The notes beneath the pieces are model-generated. The model was not told the DNA's origin, did no database searches, and saw only the letters and a program-made list of their open reading frames with translations. Positions 41,703-49,694 of a DNA stretch of 58,931 nucleotides are shown here, piece by piece. This DNA comes from Anaerosolibacter carboniphilus. GTDB lineage: Bacteria > Bacillota > Clostridia > Peptostreptococcales > Thermotaleaceae. Position numbers and translations under genes: made by a program. The DNA is taken from the NCBI RefSeq assembly GCF_014205875.1, contig NZ_JACHEN010000034.1, positions 1 through 58,931 of the forward strand. The letters run 5' to 3'. Position 1 is the first letter of the stretch. Each line of letters opens with the position of its first letter.

Positions 41703-42482
41703 TCACCACACCTTTGACTCATCCATTTTCTTTGTATGTTCAAAACGCTCTCGATCCAGTTGCAGCTTCTTGGCATCGTGTTCTTTTCTATGCTGCAACT
41801 CTGGATTTTGTATCTGTGCCTTTAATCGCTCAACCCTTAACTTTTGTTCTTCTGTCGCAATATCCCAATTTGCATGAAGCATCTCATTGTAATCCTTTAT
41901 AAGCTTTGATAGAGTAGCCATTGCTCTAGATTGAGAGTTTAATAGGTTTGCCTGTCTGTCCCAAGCTTGCTGAATCTCGTATTCTTCTTCCCTATATGTT
42001 TCTACAAGTACCTTGTTATCTTTTGACCCTTTCAGATCTTGCTGGCTTTTAAATTTCTTAAGTTCTTTTGATTTATCATTTTCATCTTTGACATACATGA
42101 TTTTCTGTGACCTAAGAATATTAATCCATTTAGTCATAATCATTGCCCATTGGATGTCCAGCGGTGATCCACCAGCTTCCTCTGCCTCTTTAATGAGATT
42201 TCTTACCTCTGTTGGAAGATATTTTGAATACCACCCGTAAGTCCTGGCATTTTGATTCTCCAACGGTGTCACCCCTTTGTGTCCAACAGCATTAGTATTT
42301 CCTTTTGGAGCTCCCCCTTGAGGTTTATACCTTCCTTTCCAGTCATCTACATTTCTCCAATACTCAATGTTTTTCTCTTTTTCACCAAGCATATTAGCTA
42401 TTTCTTTGCTCGTTATTTTTCCTTGGTGTTCTCTATATATTTCAAAGGCTTTTTCTCTGTTCGGGCTTCTGGCTCTACTCAT
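41703..42482 (-). CDS. Second terminase small subunit-like protein (YqaS/PBSX TerS-like)
   Basis: The 259-residue protein starts with a helix-turn-helix: SPNREKAFEIYREHQGKITS, EIANMLGEKEKNIEYWRNVD. GGAPKGNTNAVGHKGV follows, the signature seen in PBSX-type small terminases, and a long coiled coil ends it. It probably binds the packaging site. Its stop lies one base before the next gene's start. Confidence 0.8.
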   Translation of the reverse strand: MSRARSPNREKAFEIYREHQGKITSKEIANMLGEKEKNIEYWRNVDDWKGRYKPQGGAPKGNTNAVGHKGVTPLENQNARTYGWYSKYLPTEVRNLIKEAEEAGGSPLDIQWAMIMTKWINILRSQKIMYVKDENDKSKELKKFKSQQDLKGSKDNKVLVETYREEEYEIQQAWDRQANLLNSQSRAMATLSKLIKDYNEMLHANWDIATEEQKLRVERLKAQIQNPELQHRKEHDAKKLQLDRERFEHTKKMDESKVW

Positions 42483-42652
42483 AATACCTCCTGATGCAAT
42501 AACTAGGGCTTTTTTCTAGGGTCTAAATCTTTATAGATTTTTAATTTTAAATAATTTCAAAGATTTAGTTGAACCGTTTTTTTCGAAAACATCATCCCTA
42601 AAACCCCAGTAATAACTTTTTTACTTTTAGCCTTTTTAAGCAGTACACCTTT

Positions 42653-42835
42653 CTAGGCTTTATGTTTCAATAGATTGACCCCTTTTTTTGGGCTAAAAAT
42701 GAACGCAGGGTTTGTATATGGAATCCTACATTCAAATAAAATTTTTCTTACTTTATATAGCATCGATTTTTTGCCACCCAATGCAGACATAGTAAAAAAT
42801 CCGACATTCGACTCCAAAAATAATAAAGTACTCAT
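42653..42835 (-). CDS. Possible small protein coupled to the recombinase gene
   Basis: The ATG overlaps the recombinase stop as ATGA, and an AAGGG site lies in front. The 60-residue product starts MSTLLFLESNVGFF and ends Lys-rich; no family was recognised. The 170 bp between its stop and the TerS-like gene are AT-rich with no gene. It may be spurious. Confidence 0.35.
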   Translation of the reverse strand: MSTLLFLESNVGFFTMSALGGKKSMLYKVRKILFECRIPYTNPAFIFSPKKGVNLLKHKA

Positions 42836-43443
42836 GACACCCTTATCAAACTATTAAGAGAATCACTGTACTTATCATAGGTTTCTTTATCAAGTCCAAT
42901 ATACCGTCTTGTTTCCTCAATGCTTCTATGTCCTAACATATCTTTGACCAGCGTAATGTTATATCCGCTCTGCTCATAGATAGAATATGCATAGGTCTTT
43001 CTCATGGAGTGAGCCGTAATATTTTTAAGTCCAAACTCATCCCCAGCATCCTTCAATATCCTGGTTACTTGGTCAACTGTAATGTGCTTGTTTTTACCTT
43101 TTCTCGAAGTAAATAGGTACTCATAATCTTTTTTGTTCTTGATATACTTTCTGAGCAGTACTTCTAGATTATGAATCACTTTTACAATCCTTGGCTTTAT
43201 GTTTTCTTTCCTGATGTTTTTACTATTCGCTTTCTTGCCTTCCAGGATCTCAAAGTATCCGTTTTCTAATGCTCCTTTTATATCTCTTACCTTCAACTTC
43301 ACCAGATCCCCAGCTCTGTAACCTGTAGCTATCCCGATAACAAAGAGCATATAATTTCTTTCACACTTTAACTTTAAATAATCCTGAATATCTAGGACCG
43401 CTTCCTTCTCCTTTATGGGATTTGCAGGTTTCTTTTTAGCCAT
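42832..43443 (-). CDS. Catalytic-domain-only tyrosine recombinase
   Basis: The 203-residue protein has the whole catalytic domain: Arg43 in TGYRAGDLV, HSMRKTYAY with His145 and Arg148, His172 in GHRS, and nucleophile Tyr181 in RRYIG. It lacks a SAM-like core-binding domain. Such short recombinases occur just upstream of terminase genes in several Bacillota phages. The prophage has a separate, full-length integrase at its right end, so this one may resolve multimers or act on a different site. Confidence 0.85.
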   Translation of the reverse strand: MAKKKPANPIKEKEAVLDIQDYLKLKCERNYMLFVIGIATGYRAGDLVKLKVRDIKGALENGYFEILEGKKANSKNIRKENIKPRIVKVIHNLEVLLRKYIKNKKDYEYLFTSRKGKNKHITVDQVTRILKDAGDEFGLKNITAHSMRKTYAYSIYEQSGYNITLVKDMLGHRSIEETRRYIGLDKETYDKYSDSLNSLIRVS

Positions 43444-43452
43444 CTCACCATA

Positions 43453-43665
43453 TCACCTGCTTCCCCATCCGGTTTGCTTTACCTTGCCCTTATCTCTCTT
43501 AAACCTATCATGAGACATACAAGACTCTACCCCTTGGTATTTGCCATCAATAAAAATATCCATTTCTTCACATTTATTTTTATCCAGGCAGTCTGTACAT
43601 TGAACAGATGAAGCACACACAATCTGACTACCTTTAATCTTTACTCTGCAAGCATATCTTTCCAT
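43453..43665 (-). CDS. Cys-rich phage protein, likely zinc-binding
   Basis: The 70-residue product starts MERYACRVKIKGSQIVCASS and has CTDCLDKNKCEEMD with paired cysteines, then CMSHDRFKRD. Zinc binding is likely. The family was not recognised. It is 9 bp upstream of the recombinase gene and probably in the late operon. Confidence 0.55.
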   Translation of the reverse strand: MERYACRVKIKGSQIVCASSVQCTDCLDKNKCEEMDIFIDGKYQGVESCMSHDRFKRDKGKVKQTGWGSR

Positions 43666-43690
43666 GACACAACCACCTTTCTAATAATGT

Positions 43691-43755
43691 GAATAGCAAA
43701 AGCCCTATCTTTCCTGCTAGCATCCTAGCTTTCGGATCGAAAGGGCTTTCCTTTT
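43691..43755 (-). terminator. Hairpin downstream of the ArpU-like gene
   Basis: AAAGCCCT (43699-43706) and AGGGCTTT (43742-43749) can form a stem with a structured loop, read leftward after the activator gene and ending in TTTTGC. It would separate early and late transcription units. Confidence 0.55.
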
Positions 43756-43879
43756 CAATAGCATAGACCATATGCACGTGAGTATATACTCCCTGCTATT
43801 GACTGAATTATCTATGGTAACATAATACCACGATATTTTTGGCATAAAAAGGAACAAAAAGGGAAGTAAAAGGGAACTC

Positions 43880-44377
43880 CTATATTGCATCCAGAAAATC
43901 ATGGTTTTCTATAGCGCCCTTCCCATATAGAGCTATAGCCAAATTTGATATAGCAGCTGATCTGATACTCTTGCACCATCTCTCTGAGTAAGCTGCCTCA
44001 TATGCAATTACATACCATTGCTTACCCTCGATATATCTGGCCCTAATTATTTTCTTTTCCTCACTTTGAAGTTTTTCAATAGCATTGTTTATTCTCGAAA
44101 GTTTACTTTCATATATCTTGATTTGTTTCTCTACCAATTCTCTTTTCCCAATGCATTGGATCGCTATACTCTCTGTGGGTTGACTTATCTTATATGTTTC
44201 ACTGGTACTTTCTTTGTCATATGTAATTGCTGCCATCCCATCCTCTAAATAAATAATCTCCAATTCTTCTTTCAGGCCTTCAATGTGAGACTGTATAAGC
44301 GTAATGCTCTCTACGCAGCTCACGGCCATTTTATAAAACTTTGATTTAACCTTTATTCCTCTCACCATTTCACTCAC
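43880..44377 (-). CDS. ArpU/RinA-like late transcription activator
   Basis: The 165-residue protein has helical repeats (QIKIYESKLSRINNAIEKLQ) and ends IRARYIEGKQWYVIAYEAAY, SERWCKSIRSAAISNLA, the sigma-4-like helix-turn-helix region of the ArpU/RinA family. These proteins turn on packaging and structural genes. The position at the junction of early and late operons fits. The region on its downstream side, 43756-43879, may hold the late promoter, but no strong box was seen. Confidence 0.85.
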   Translation of the reverse strand: MSEMVRGIKVKSKFYKMAVSCVESITLIQSHIEGLKEELEIIYLEDGMAAITYDKESTSETYKISQPTESIAIQCIGKRELVEKQIKIYESKLSRINNAIEKLQSEEKKIIRARYIEGKQWYVIAYEAAYSERWCKSIRSAAISNLAIALYGKGAIENHDFLDAI

Positions 44378-44397
44378 CTCACCTAAAAAATAAAAAC

Positions 44398-44417
44398 CCA
44401 GGTTTAATTTACCTGGG
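44398..44417 (-). terminator. Terminator after the Com-like gene
   Basis: CCCAGGT and ACCTGGG form a stem that includes the Com-like stop codon, followed leftward by a T-rich tail. It precedes the activator gene. Confidence 0.7.
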
Positions 44418-44547
44418 CTTCTTGAGCCTCGAATTTATATGTATGTGTAGTCTTACACTTGGGACATTTTATTTCTATTTCTACCTGTGTCCCTTCTGGG
44501 ATCTTCCCCAATACTTTTTTACAGTCAATGCACCTAATTTCCGTCAT
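44404..44547 (-). CDS. Com-like small zinc finger protein
   Basis: The 47-residue product begins MTEIRCIDCKKVLGK and has two CxxC pairs (CIDC, CPKC) framed by basic residues, the pattern of Mu Com, a zinc-finger mRNA-binding regulator of mom. A GGAAGGATG site precedes the start. No mom-like modification gene is present, so its target is unknown. Confidence 0.7.
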   Translation of the reverse strand: MTEIRCIDCKKVLGKIPEGTQVEIEIKCPKCKTTHTYKFEAQEAQVN

Positions 44548-44566
44548 CCTTCCCACCGTCCTCACT

Positions 44567-44782
44567 CTAGACTGCTTCTCTCCCTAAAATATATTCTTTT
44601 CTGTCATTGCTAGTTGTGTAGTCCATTTTAAGCCCCTTTGGCGTGACTTCCACCTTCACCGAAAGAGAGCCCAACCGACCTTTTTTATGAGCTTCATCAA
44701 TTGCAAGTTTCAATAATCTCATCATTTGTTTCTCTATCTCATCTTTGGAGAGATCCACTTCACCGCATCCCCCTTCATTCAA
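44567..44782 (-). CDS. Hypothetical phage protein, 71 residues
   Basis: The product starts MNEGGCGEVDLSKDEIEKQM and contains LKLAIDEAHKKGRLGSLSVK with a strand-rich end. No domain was recognised. It lies between YopX-like genes and the Com-like gene in the early operon. Confidence 0.5.
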   Translation of the reverse strand: MNEGGCGEVDLSKDEIEKQMMRLLKLAIDEAHKKGRLGSLSVKVEVTPKGLKMDYTTSNDRKEYILGREAV

Positions 44783-44789
44783 TGTGAAT

Positions 44790-45149
44790 TTAGCGATTAA
44801 TTACCCCTTCGTAGATATTGCCAATAACTTCTGCTCTTTTTGATACGCCGACAGGGCAATAACAATTTCCATGAATTTCTTTTGTTTTAGCAATCCAAAG
44901 CAGGTCGTATCCCCATACAATCTCATATTCCATTCCTTTATCGTCCCTAAGGATATCTCCCTCATAAACTTCTTTTCCGTTTTTGTCTTTTGTCCCTATA
45001 TATTGCATAAGGTGAATATTATCTGATTTAATGATCTCTCCAGTTTGGTCTACAGCAATTTCTTTTCTAGTAAAATCCAACATTTTTACCTCAGCCATCC
45101 AAGGTTCTGGACTTTCAACAAATACCCTAAACTTAATTTCTCTCTTCAT
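44790..45149 (-). CDS. YopX-family protein (copy 1)
   Basis: The ATG at 45149 with AAAGGGTGGG is preferred to 45182. The 119-residue protein has the YopX pattern: REIKFRVFVE, IHLMQYIGTKDKNGKEVYEG, GDILRD and IGNIYEG. YopX proteins are common in Bacillota phages; function is unknown. A second YopX gene is just upstream. Confidence 0.88.
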   Translation of the reverse strand: MKREIKFRVFVESPEPWMAEVKMLDFTRKEIAVDQTGEIIKSDNIHLMQYIGTKDKNGKEVYEGDILRDDKGMEYEIVWGYDLLWIAKTKEIHGNCYCPVGVSKRAEVIGNIYEGVINR

Positions 45150-45178
45150 ATTCCCACCCTTTCTTGCTAAAACATGAT

Positions 45179-45604
45179 TCAATCTAATTGAATTCGGTCT
45201 TGATTCTCGTATATGTTACCTATGATTCTCCATCGTGCAATTTCCTGCCACAATTCAAACCCTACACAAGATTCTTCACTGAATACATGAAATCCGCTTC
45301 CTGAGTAAGTGACTACTCCTTTGAAATTTTCAGGAATATCTGAACCTATTTCATCACTATATAGTTCTACAATATCTCCTTCGTATATTTCAACCCCTTG
45401 TGAGTCTTTGAGCCCAGTATATTGCATTAATTCAAACCTACCAGGCCATAACGATTCATGCTCTGTTCCACACATTGTATGAGCAAACAAATCACCTTCA
45501 AATCCAACTAATAATTCAAATAAGTTGCCTTTATATGCTTCGTGTATAGGTTTATACCAACATTCTCTTTCCTTGTCCCATGCTCGAAACTTGAACTCTC
45601 TCAT
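45179..45604 (-). CDS. YopX-family protein (copy 2)
   Basis: The ATG at 45604 follows GGAGGTTGTGGA. The 141-residue product has MREFKFRAWDKERECWYKPI, FELMQYTGLKDSQGVEIYEG and IIGNIYENQ. It shares the family pattern with the next gene but is only distantly similar, which suggests an old duplication or two separate acquisitions. Confidence 0.88.
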   Translation of the reverse strand: MREFKFRAWDKERECWYKPIHEAYKGNLFELLVGFEGDLFAHTMCGTEHESLWPGRFELMQYTGLKDSQGVEIYEGDIVELYSDEIGSDIPENFKGVVTYSGSGFHVFSEESCVGFELWQEIARWRIIGNIYENQDRIQLD

Positions 45605-45635
45605 TCCACAACCTCCAATCTCACTAAATCTCAAT

Positions 45636-45818
45636 TCACTTAAGTTGAAACTTCCAGATTATATGATCCACCACCGATACTTCTCCATCCTCAGGCCGTA
45701 TAGACTCTCCTGTAAGCATTTTATGACTTTCTAAAACGTCTCTGGCAAATTCGTCTCGGTCCATTTCTGTCATGAGACCGATGCAAAGATCCATTTCATT
45801 ATTCCATAGTACATTCAT
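45636..45818 (-). CDS. Hypothetical small phage protein, 60 residues
   Basis: The product starts MNVLWNNEMDLCIGLMTEMD and is acidic. No domain was recognised. It lies 5 bp after the DUF3102 gene. Confidence 0.5.
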   Translation of the reverse strand: MNVLWNNEMDLCIGLMTEMDRDEFARDVLESHKMLTGESIRPEDGEVSVVDHIIWKFQLK

Positions 45819-45823
45819 ACTCC

Positions 45824-46864
45824 CTACAACCTTTCTGCCATCTTATTTACCAGCCCTAGAACCGCATTTTTATATTTCTCTTTGGACTCAGGCTCTTGGA
45901 TCTCCTCCAATGCTCCCAGTAAATCCTTAAACTTGCTGACCAGCTCAGAGAAGTATATTGAAAACTTCACTACTGGCTCACTATTTCCGGCCTTCTGGTT
46001 CACCTTTTCGCGCAGCTCCTGGAGTTCCTTTTCTATTTCCTCAGGAATCTTCTCAACAATTGTTTCAGCATTTACCTCGATCGGCTTCTCTTTAATCTGG
46101 CGCTCGAGTTCTAGGATCTTTTCATTCGACCTATCTAACTCTTTTTCTAGTTCTTTCAAGGATGCTTGAAGTCTTGTAACTTCTTCATCATCCCCTGAGT
46201 CCTGAGCCTCTTCTAACTTTCGTTGCTGCTCTGCCATGGATGATTGCAGTTTCTCTATTTCAAGTTTTGACTTCTCCCTCTCATTTTTCAAGGCTTCCTG
46301 CAATGCTTTAACATCATTTTGGGTTTCTCTGAGAACTCTTTCCGTCGTTCTGTGTTCTGCTTCAATCTTTTCCTTTTCATCGAGAAGTTTTCTGGCCTCT
46401 TCTGCCTTCTCATTTGCAATTTTCAATGCTTCTTCTCTTTCCTTGATGACCTTTTGAAGCTCTCTGGTTGATAACCTATCAAGATCATGCTCTACAACAA
46501 ACTGCTCTCTCTCCTCTTCAGGTACTCCTAGCAGGGCAACCGCTTGGGTGTAGCTCAAATTTCCAAGCGCTTGGAATTTTGAATTACTCTCTAACAGTGT
46601 GATTTGATCGGCGCCATACTCCTCAAATATCCGCATTAAGTTATTAGCAGTACTCTTTGAATAATCAACTGACTTTTCCAACCACTCTCCCCATTCACCA
46701 TGGGCAACCATGGCTTTCGCTTCGGTGAGTCTTCTGCCAATTTCAATACTGTTATAGAGGACCATTTTCTTGGTTTGATTTTTTATGCTGTTGATCTCCG
46801 CTGCTATAAGCTCTGGGGTCCTATCTATCGATAAATTCACTCTCTGCTCAACCACTGAATTCAT
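45824..46864 (-). CDS. DUF3102-domain coiled-coil protein
   Basis: The 346-residue protein has DUF3102 at the front: AAEINSIKNQTKKMVLYNSI, EIGRRLTEAKAMVAHGEWGE, WLEKSVDYSKSTANNLMRIF, followed by a ~150-residue coiled coil rich in Glu and Lys, and a helical end. DUF3102 proteins occur in phages and conjugative elements, with a function linked to replication or DNA processing suspected only. Confidence 0.85.
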   Translation of the reverse strand: MNSVVEQRVNLSIDRTPELIAAEINSIKNQTKKMVLYNSIEIGRRLTEAKAMVAHGEWGEWLEKSVDYSKSTANNLMRIFEEYGADQITLLESNSKFQALGNLSYTQAVALLGVPEEEREQFVVEHDLDRLSTRELQKVIKEREEALKIANEKAEEARKLLDEKEKIEAEHRTTERVLRETQNDVKALQEALKNEREKSKLEIEKLQSSMAEQQRKLEEAQDSGDDEEVTRLQASLKELEKELDRSNEKILELERQIKEKPIEVNAETIVEKIPEEIEKELQELREKVNQKAGNSEPVVKFSIYFSELVSKFKDLLGALEEIQEPESKEKYKNAVLGLVNKMAERL

Positions 46865-46881
46865 AAGCTTTCCTCCTTCGT

Positions 46882-48447
46882 TTATGCAGGTATTTTGGCC
46901 TTAGCTTTATCCTTGTTTTTCTTTGTCTGCAGCTTCTCTGATTTAAATGCCTCAATAAAGTCTGCTACATCTTTTGTAGGACTGCAGTTGTGTCGACCTC
47001 TTACCTGGATGATCTTGCCTTTGCATATTTCTGCAGTAAAGTATGGCTTGTCCGGCTCAGAGATACTGCGTATTACACAAAGGTCTGTTTCCCCTTTGGC
47101 ATATTTGTCTGCGTATCTTCCAACGCAATGATTGAGAGCCTTCCCTTCATCGATAAGCTCGATGGAGCTTGCTGCTGGCCGGATCATCAACCCATTATAT
47201 TCAAAGCAATATTTATTCAAGTTTTTCATTCTCTTGGCTATCTTGACATTGAGTTTTTCATCTGCTTTTATCTTGATTTGCCGGATGGTATTCTGATGAG
47301 CGTTATACAAATCCTTTGGGTATATAACAGACTCACTTTTAATATCCATTTCAAGCTTGATACAATCTGCAATATAATCTCTCCAATGGACCAAAGCATC
47401 TCCTACAGAATAGTACTGCTTGCATTTTTTCTTTTGCTTACTTACATAGCTAATGATCTTTCCTACTGTGCCATAATCTAAAAGCTTTTCAAGTTCCTTT
47501 AGGTAGTAGCCATGTAGCAAGTCGATATCACAAATCTGAGATATAGAAAAGCTTGAACCCTCTTGTTTTTTTGCCATTTGAATCAATTTCAGATTTTCAA
47601 AAGTTAGTTCCATTTCGTTAGCCTTAATTTCATTTACTTCTTGCTTCGTGAGCTTTAGTACCTTAAATAAGTTTTTTCCTCTCCAGTTTACTGCCCCATA
47701 GGTGAGACCATCTTCAAGTTTAGCCTCAATCAACTTTGTAAATCCTAGCTTTGTTATATATTCAATTGCTGGATATCTTGTATATAAGTCAAAGAATTTG
47801 ACCATATCATTATGATTATATGCTTGCCATCCGCTCCAGCTGAATGGTGTGTCTTTCACAGCTGCTTTAATGCTCTTCCTAGAATATCCAAGGTAACCAA
47901 TATCAGATTGATTGTGTTTGCTAAAGTAGCAATATACCGACTTTAGACGCTCATATCCCCGTTTGCCATGAACCCAGCTACCCCACCAGGTACATTCTCT
48001 AAACATAACCGAACCGTTTTTCATGTCAAATACATACCATACATCCTCAGTAAACTGTGTCTCTACGTACTCATAGCTGCTGCGATAATCTCTGACTGCG
48101 TATATTCCCCTAGCCACTATCACCTTTGGATCAATTACCGACTTTTCATAGAAAACAAAGTATCCCTTGTCAATCATCTTTCCCCGTCCGCGTCCACTGG
48201 CTTTCACTATGCAGTCGCTATTGCACATTGGACATGTTACCTTCTCATTATGTTTAAATCCTGTAGTCTTAAACTCTCTATTGCAGTGAGTGCAATACCC
48301 ATACTGTTGTTTCTTTATTCTTTTGGTAAATATGTACCGGCTTTTCTTAAACACTTCGTTGGTTGCATAATCTACTAGCTCCTGACTTACCTTCCTAGGA
48401 AAGTGAGCTAAGTATTTTTCAGCTTCCTGTTTTGATAGCTCTGGCAT
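46882..48447 (-). CDS. PcfJ-like protein
   Basis: The 521-residue protein has an N-terminal zinc ribbon (YCTHCNREFKTTGFKHNEK, CPMCNSD) and a C-terminal PcfJ domain with IRPAASSIELIDEGKALNHC, VGRYADKYAKGETDLCVIRS and YFTAEICKGKIIQVRGRHNC. PcfJ was named in the pCF10 conjugation module; phage copies are common but of unknown role. The PcfK-like gene is directly upstream, as usual. Confidence 0.88.
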   Translation of the reverse strand: MPELSKQEAEKYLAHFPRKVSQELVDYATNEVFKKSRYIFTKRIKKQQYGYCTHCNREFKTTGFKHNEKVTCPMCNSDCIVKASGRGRGKMIDKGYFVFYEKSVIDPKVIVARGIYAVRDYRSSYEYVETQFTEDVWYVFDMKNGSVMFRECTWWGSWVHGKRGYERLKSVYCYFSKHNQSDIGYLGYSRKSIKAAVKDTPFSWSGWQAYNHNDMVKFFDLYTRYPAIEYITKLGFTKLIEAKLEDGLTYGAVNWRGKNLFKVLKLTKQEVNEIKANEMELTFENLKLIQMAKKQEGSSFSISQICDIDLLHGYYLKELEKLLDYGTVGKIISYVSKQKKKCKQYYSVGDALVHWRDYIADCIKLEMDIKSESVIYPKDLYNAHQNTIRQIKIKADEKLNVKIAKRMKNLNKYCFEYNGLMIRPAASSIELIDEGKALNHCVGRYADKYAKGETDLCVIRSISEPDKPYFTAEICKGKIIQVRGRHNCSPTKDVADFIEAFKSEKLQTKKNKDKAKAKIPA

Positions 48448-48458
48448 ACTGGCACCCC

Positions 48459-48839
48459 CTACACTAAGAAGTCTTCAAGCTTGACATCAAAATCTGTAGT
48501 GGCCTTTTTCGCTGTCGGTTCAGCCATATTTGCCTCAACCGCTTTAATTTCTATAGGCCTATTAACCACCTGTCCCTCGATTCCAAAATATTTTAGAACA
48601 ATACCAAATCCTTCTTGATCCGTCAACACTGCACAGTTTCCAACCTTCTTCTTTTTAGCTTCCTTCTCCATTTCGCTCAAGCTCTTTGCAATGGTCTTTT
48701 CGCTATTCATAATCTTCTCAGCTGTATCCGGATTTGATTCCAGGTGACTTAATAAGAATTGTCCAACTACCTGTATATAAGGGTTTGCGTTGTTTTGACC
48801 CATCTCAGTTCTTAACTTGGAAATTGCTTTTTCTAACAT
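48459..48839 (-). CDS. PcfK-like protein (AcrIIA9-related family)
   Basis: The 126-residue protein has the PcfK-like core PDTAEKIMNSEKTIAKSLSE, MEKEAKKKKVGNCAVLTDQE, GFGIVLKYFGIEG. It precedes PcfJ by 11 bp. I recall the Cas9 inhibitor AcrIIA9 belonging to this broad family; whether this copy inhibits anything is unknown. Confidence 0.72.
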   Translation of the reverse strand: MLEKAISKLRTEMGQNNANPYIQVVGQFLLSHLESNPDTAEKIMNSEKTIAKSLSEMEKEAKKKKVGNCAVLTDQEGFGIVLKYFGIEGQVVNRPIEIKAVEANMAEPTAKKATTDFDVKLEDFLV

Positions 48840-48875
48840 GATTTGCTTCCTCCTTCGTTAATGTAGCTTACTTAC

Positions 48876-49013
48876 CTAGTTGCTGCCATTATAGAAATGG
48901 CATCCTTCCTTACTGCATGCTTTCTTAGTGAAGCTGCAGTAATACGCTTCACCTTTTTTCTGAAGCTTACTGCACTTTTGCATATGCCTTATGAACTCCC
49001 AATCTTTCTTCAT
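48876..49013 (-). CDS. Small Cys-rich phage protein, 45 residues
   Basis: ATG at 49013 follows a strong AGGAGGCAGGAGG site. The product starts MKKDWEFIRHMQKCSKLQ and has four cysteines (KC, YC, AC, GC) and a basic surface, suggesting a small zinc-binding protein. No family was recognised. Confidence 0.6.
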   Translation of the reverse strand: MKKDWEFIRHMQKCSKLQKKGEAYYCSFTKKACSKEGCHFYNGSN

Positions 49014-49024
49014 CCTCCTGCCTC

Positions 49025-49663
49025 CTAACACACCATGCTAGCCAGAAAGTCATCAAAGGATATCTGCTTTCCAATAATCGGCTCAGCTTTAGGATCAATC
49101 CGAACTTCGGCTTTCTTTCTAGTTTCTGGTATCTTCTGATCTGCCTTCACTTGTGGTGCTTCCGACTTGACCACTGTCTTGGAGGCCTTCGACCCCACAT
49201 ACTCTACGGCAGCTCCTATGTCATGATTTCTAAAAAAATCTCTGATCATAAATGCTGTTTTCTCCGTCAATGCTCTGCCATTATAGTTGTGAATGTTGTA
49301 TTTCTCTTTCTCAGTGGAGAGAAACACACGACATACAGCCCGATCTGTATCACTTACCTTCTCGTCTATGCATTTCTCAATCAGCATTCTCTCCTGCCAT
49401 ATAATACTGCCCTCTTTGAATTGTTGTTTGAATGTTTCTCTCTCCTGCTGATTCAATGATCGGGTGTCCCTGTGATAATCACCCCTCTTGCCAACATGAA
49501 ACATTCTGCCATCAATTTCAAAATACAGTTCTTTGCCTTTAAAGAAATTTAAACCCTTTGCTAGTTTCTTTTGATAATCACATTCTTCTCGATGTTCATG
49601 CTTGCTGACGCACATACCTTCCCTGCTGCATTGTTTGTATGATGAGCAACATGCAAAACTCAT
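49025..49663 (-). CDS. Hypothetical phage protein with Cys-rich N-terminus
   Basis: The 212-residue protein begins MSFACCSSYKQCSREGMCVS with five cysteines (and HEHREEC after), probably a metal site. The middle (EIDGRMFHVGKRGDYHRDTR, RALTEKTAFMIRDFFRNHDI) is alpha/beta, and the last 60 residues are Lys/Glu-rich and flexible. The end (IGKQISFDDFLASMV) resembles the end of the PcfK-like protein (DFDVKLEDFL). No domain was recognised. Confidence 0.55.
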   Translation of the reverse strand: MSFACCSSYKQCSREGMCVSKHEHREECDYQKKLAKGLNFFKGKELYFEIDGRMFHVGKRGDYHRDTRSLNQQERETFKQQFKEGSIIWQERMLIEKCIDEKVSDTDRAVCRVFLSTEKEKYNIHNYNGRALTEKTAFMIRDFFRNHDIGAAVEYVGSKASKTVVKSEAPQVKADQKIPETRKKAEVRIDPKAEPIIGKQISFDDFLASMVC

Positions 49664-49694
49664 GATTGACCTCCTTTATAAATTTAAAATCATA

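Noticed and set aside
43717..43902. Leftward 61-codon frame between ArpU-like and Cys-rich genes
   Set aside because: It overlaps the ArpU-like gene in another frame, lacks a ribosome binding site and covers a hairpin.
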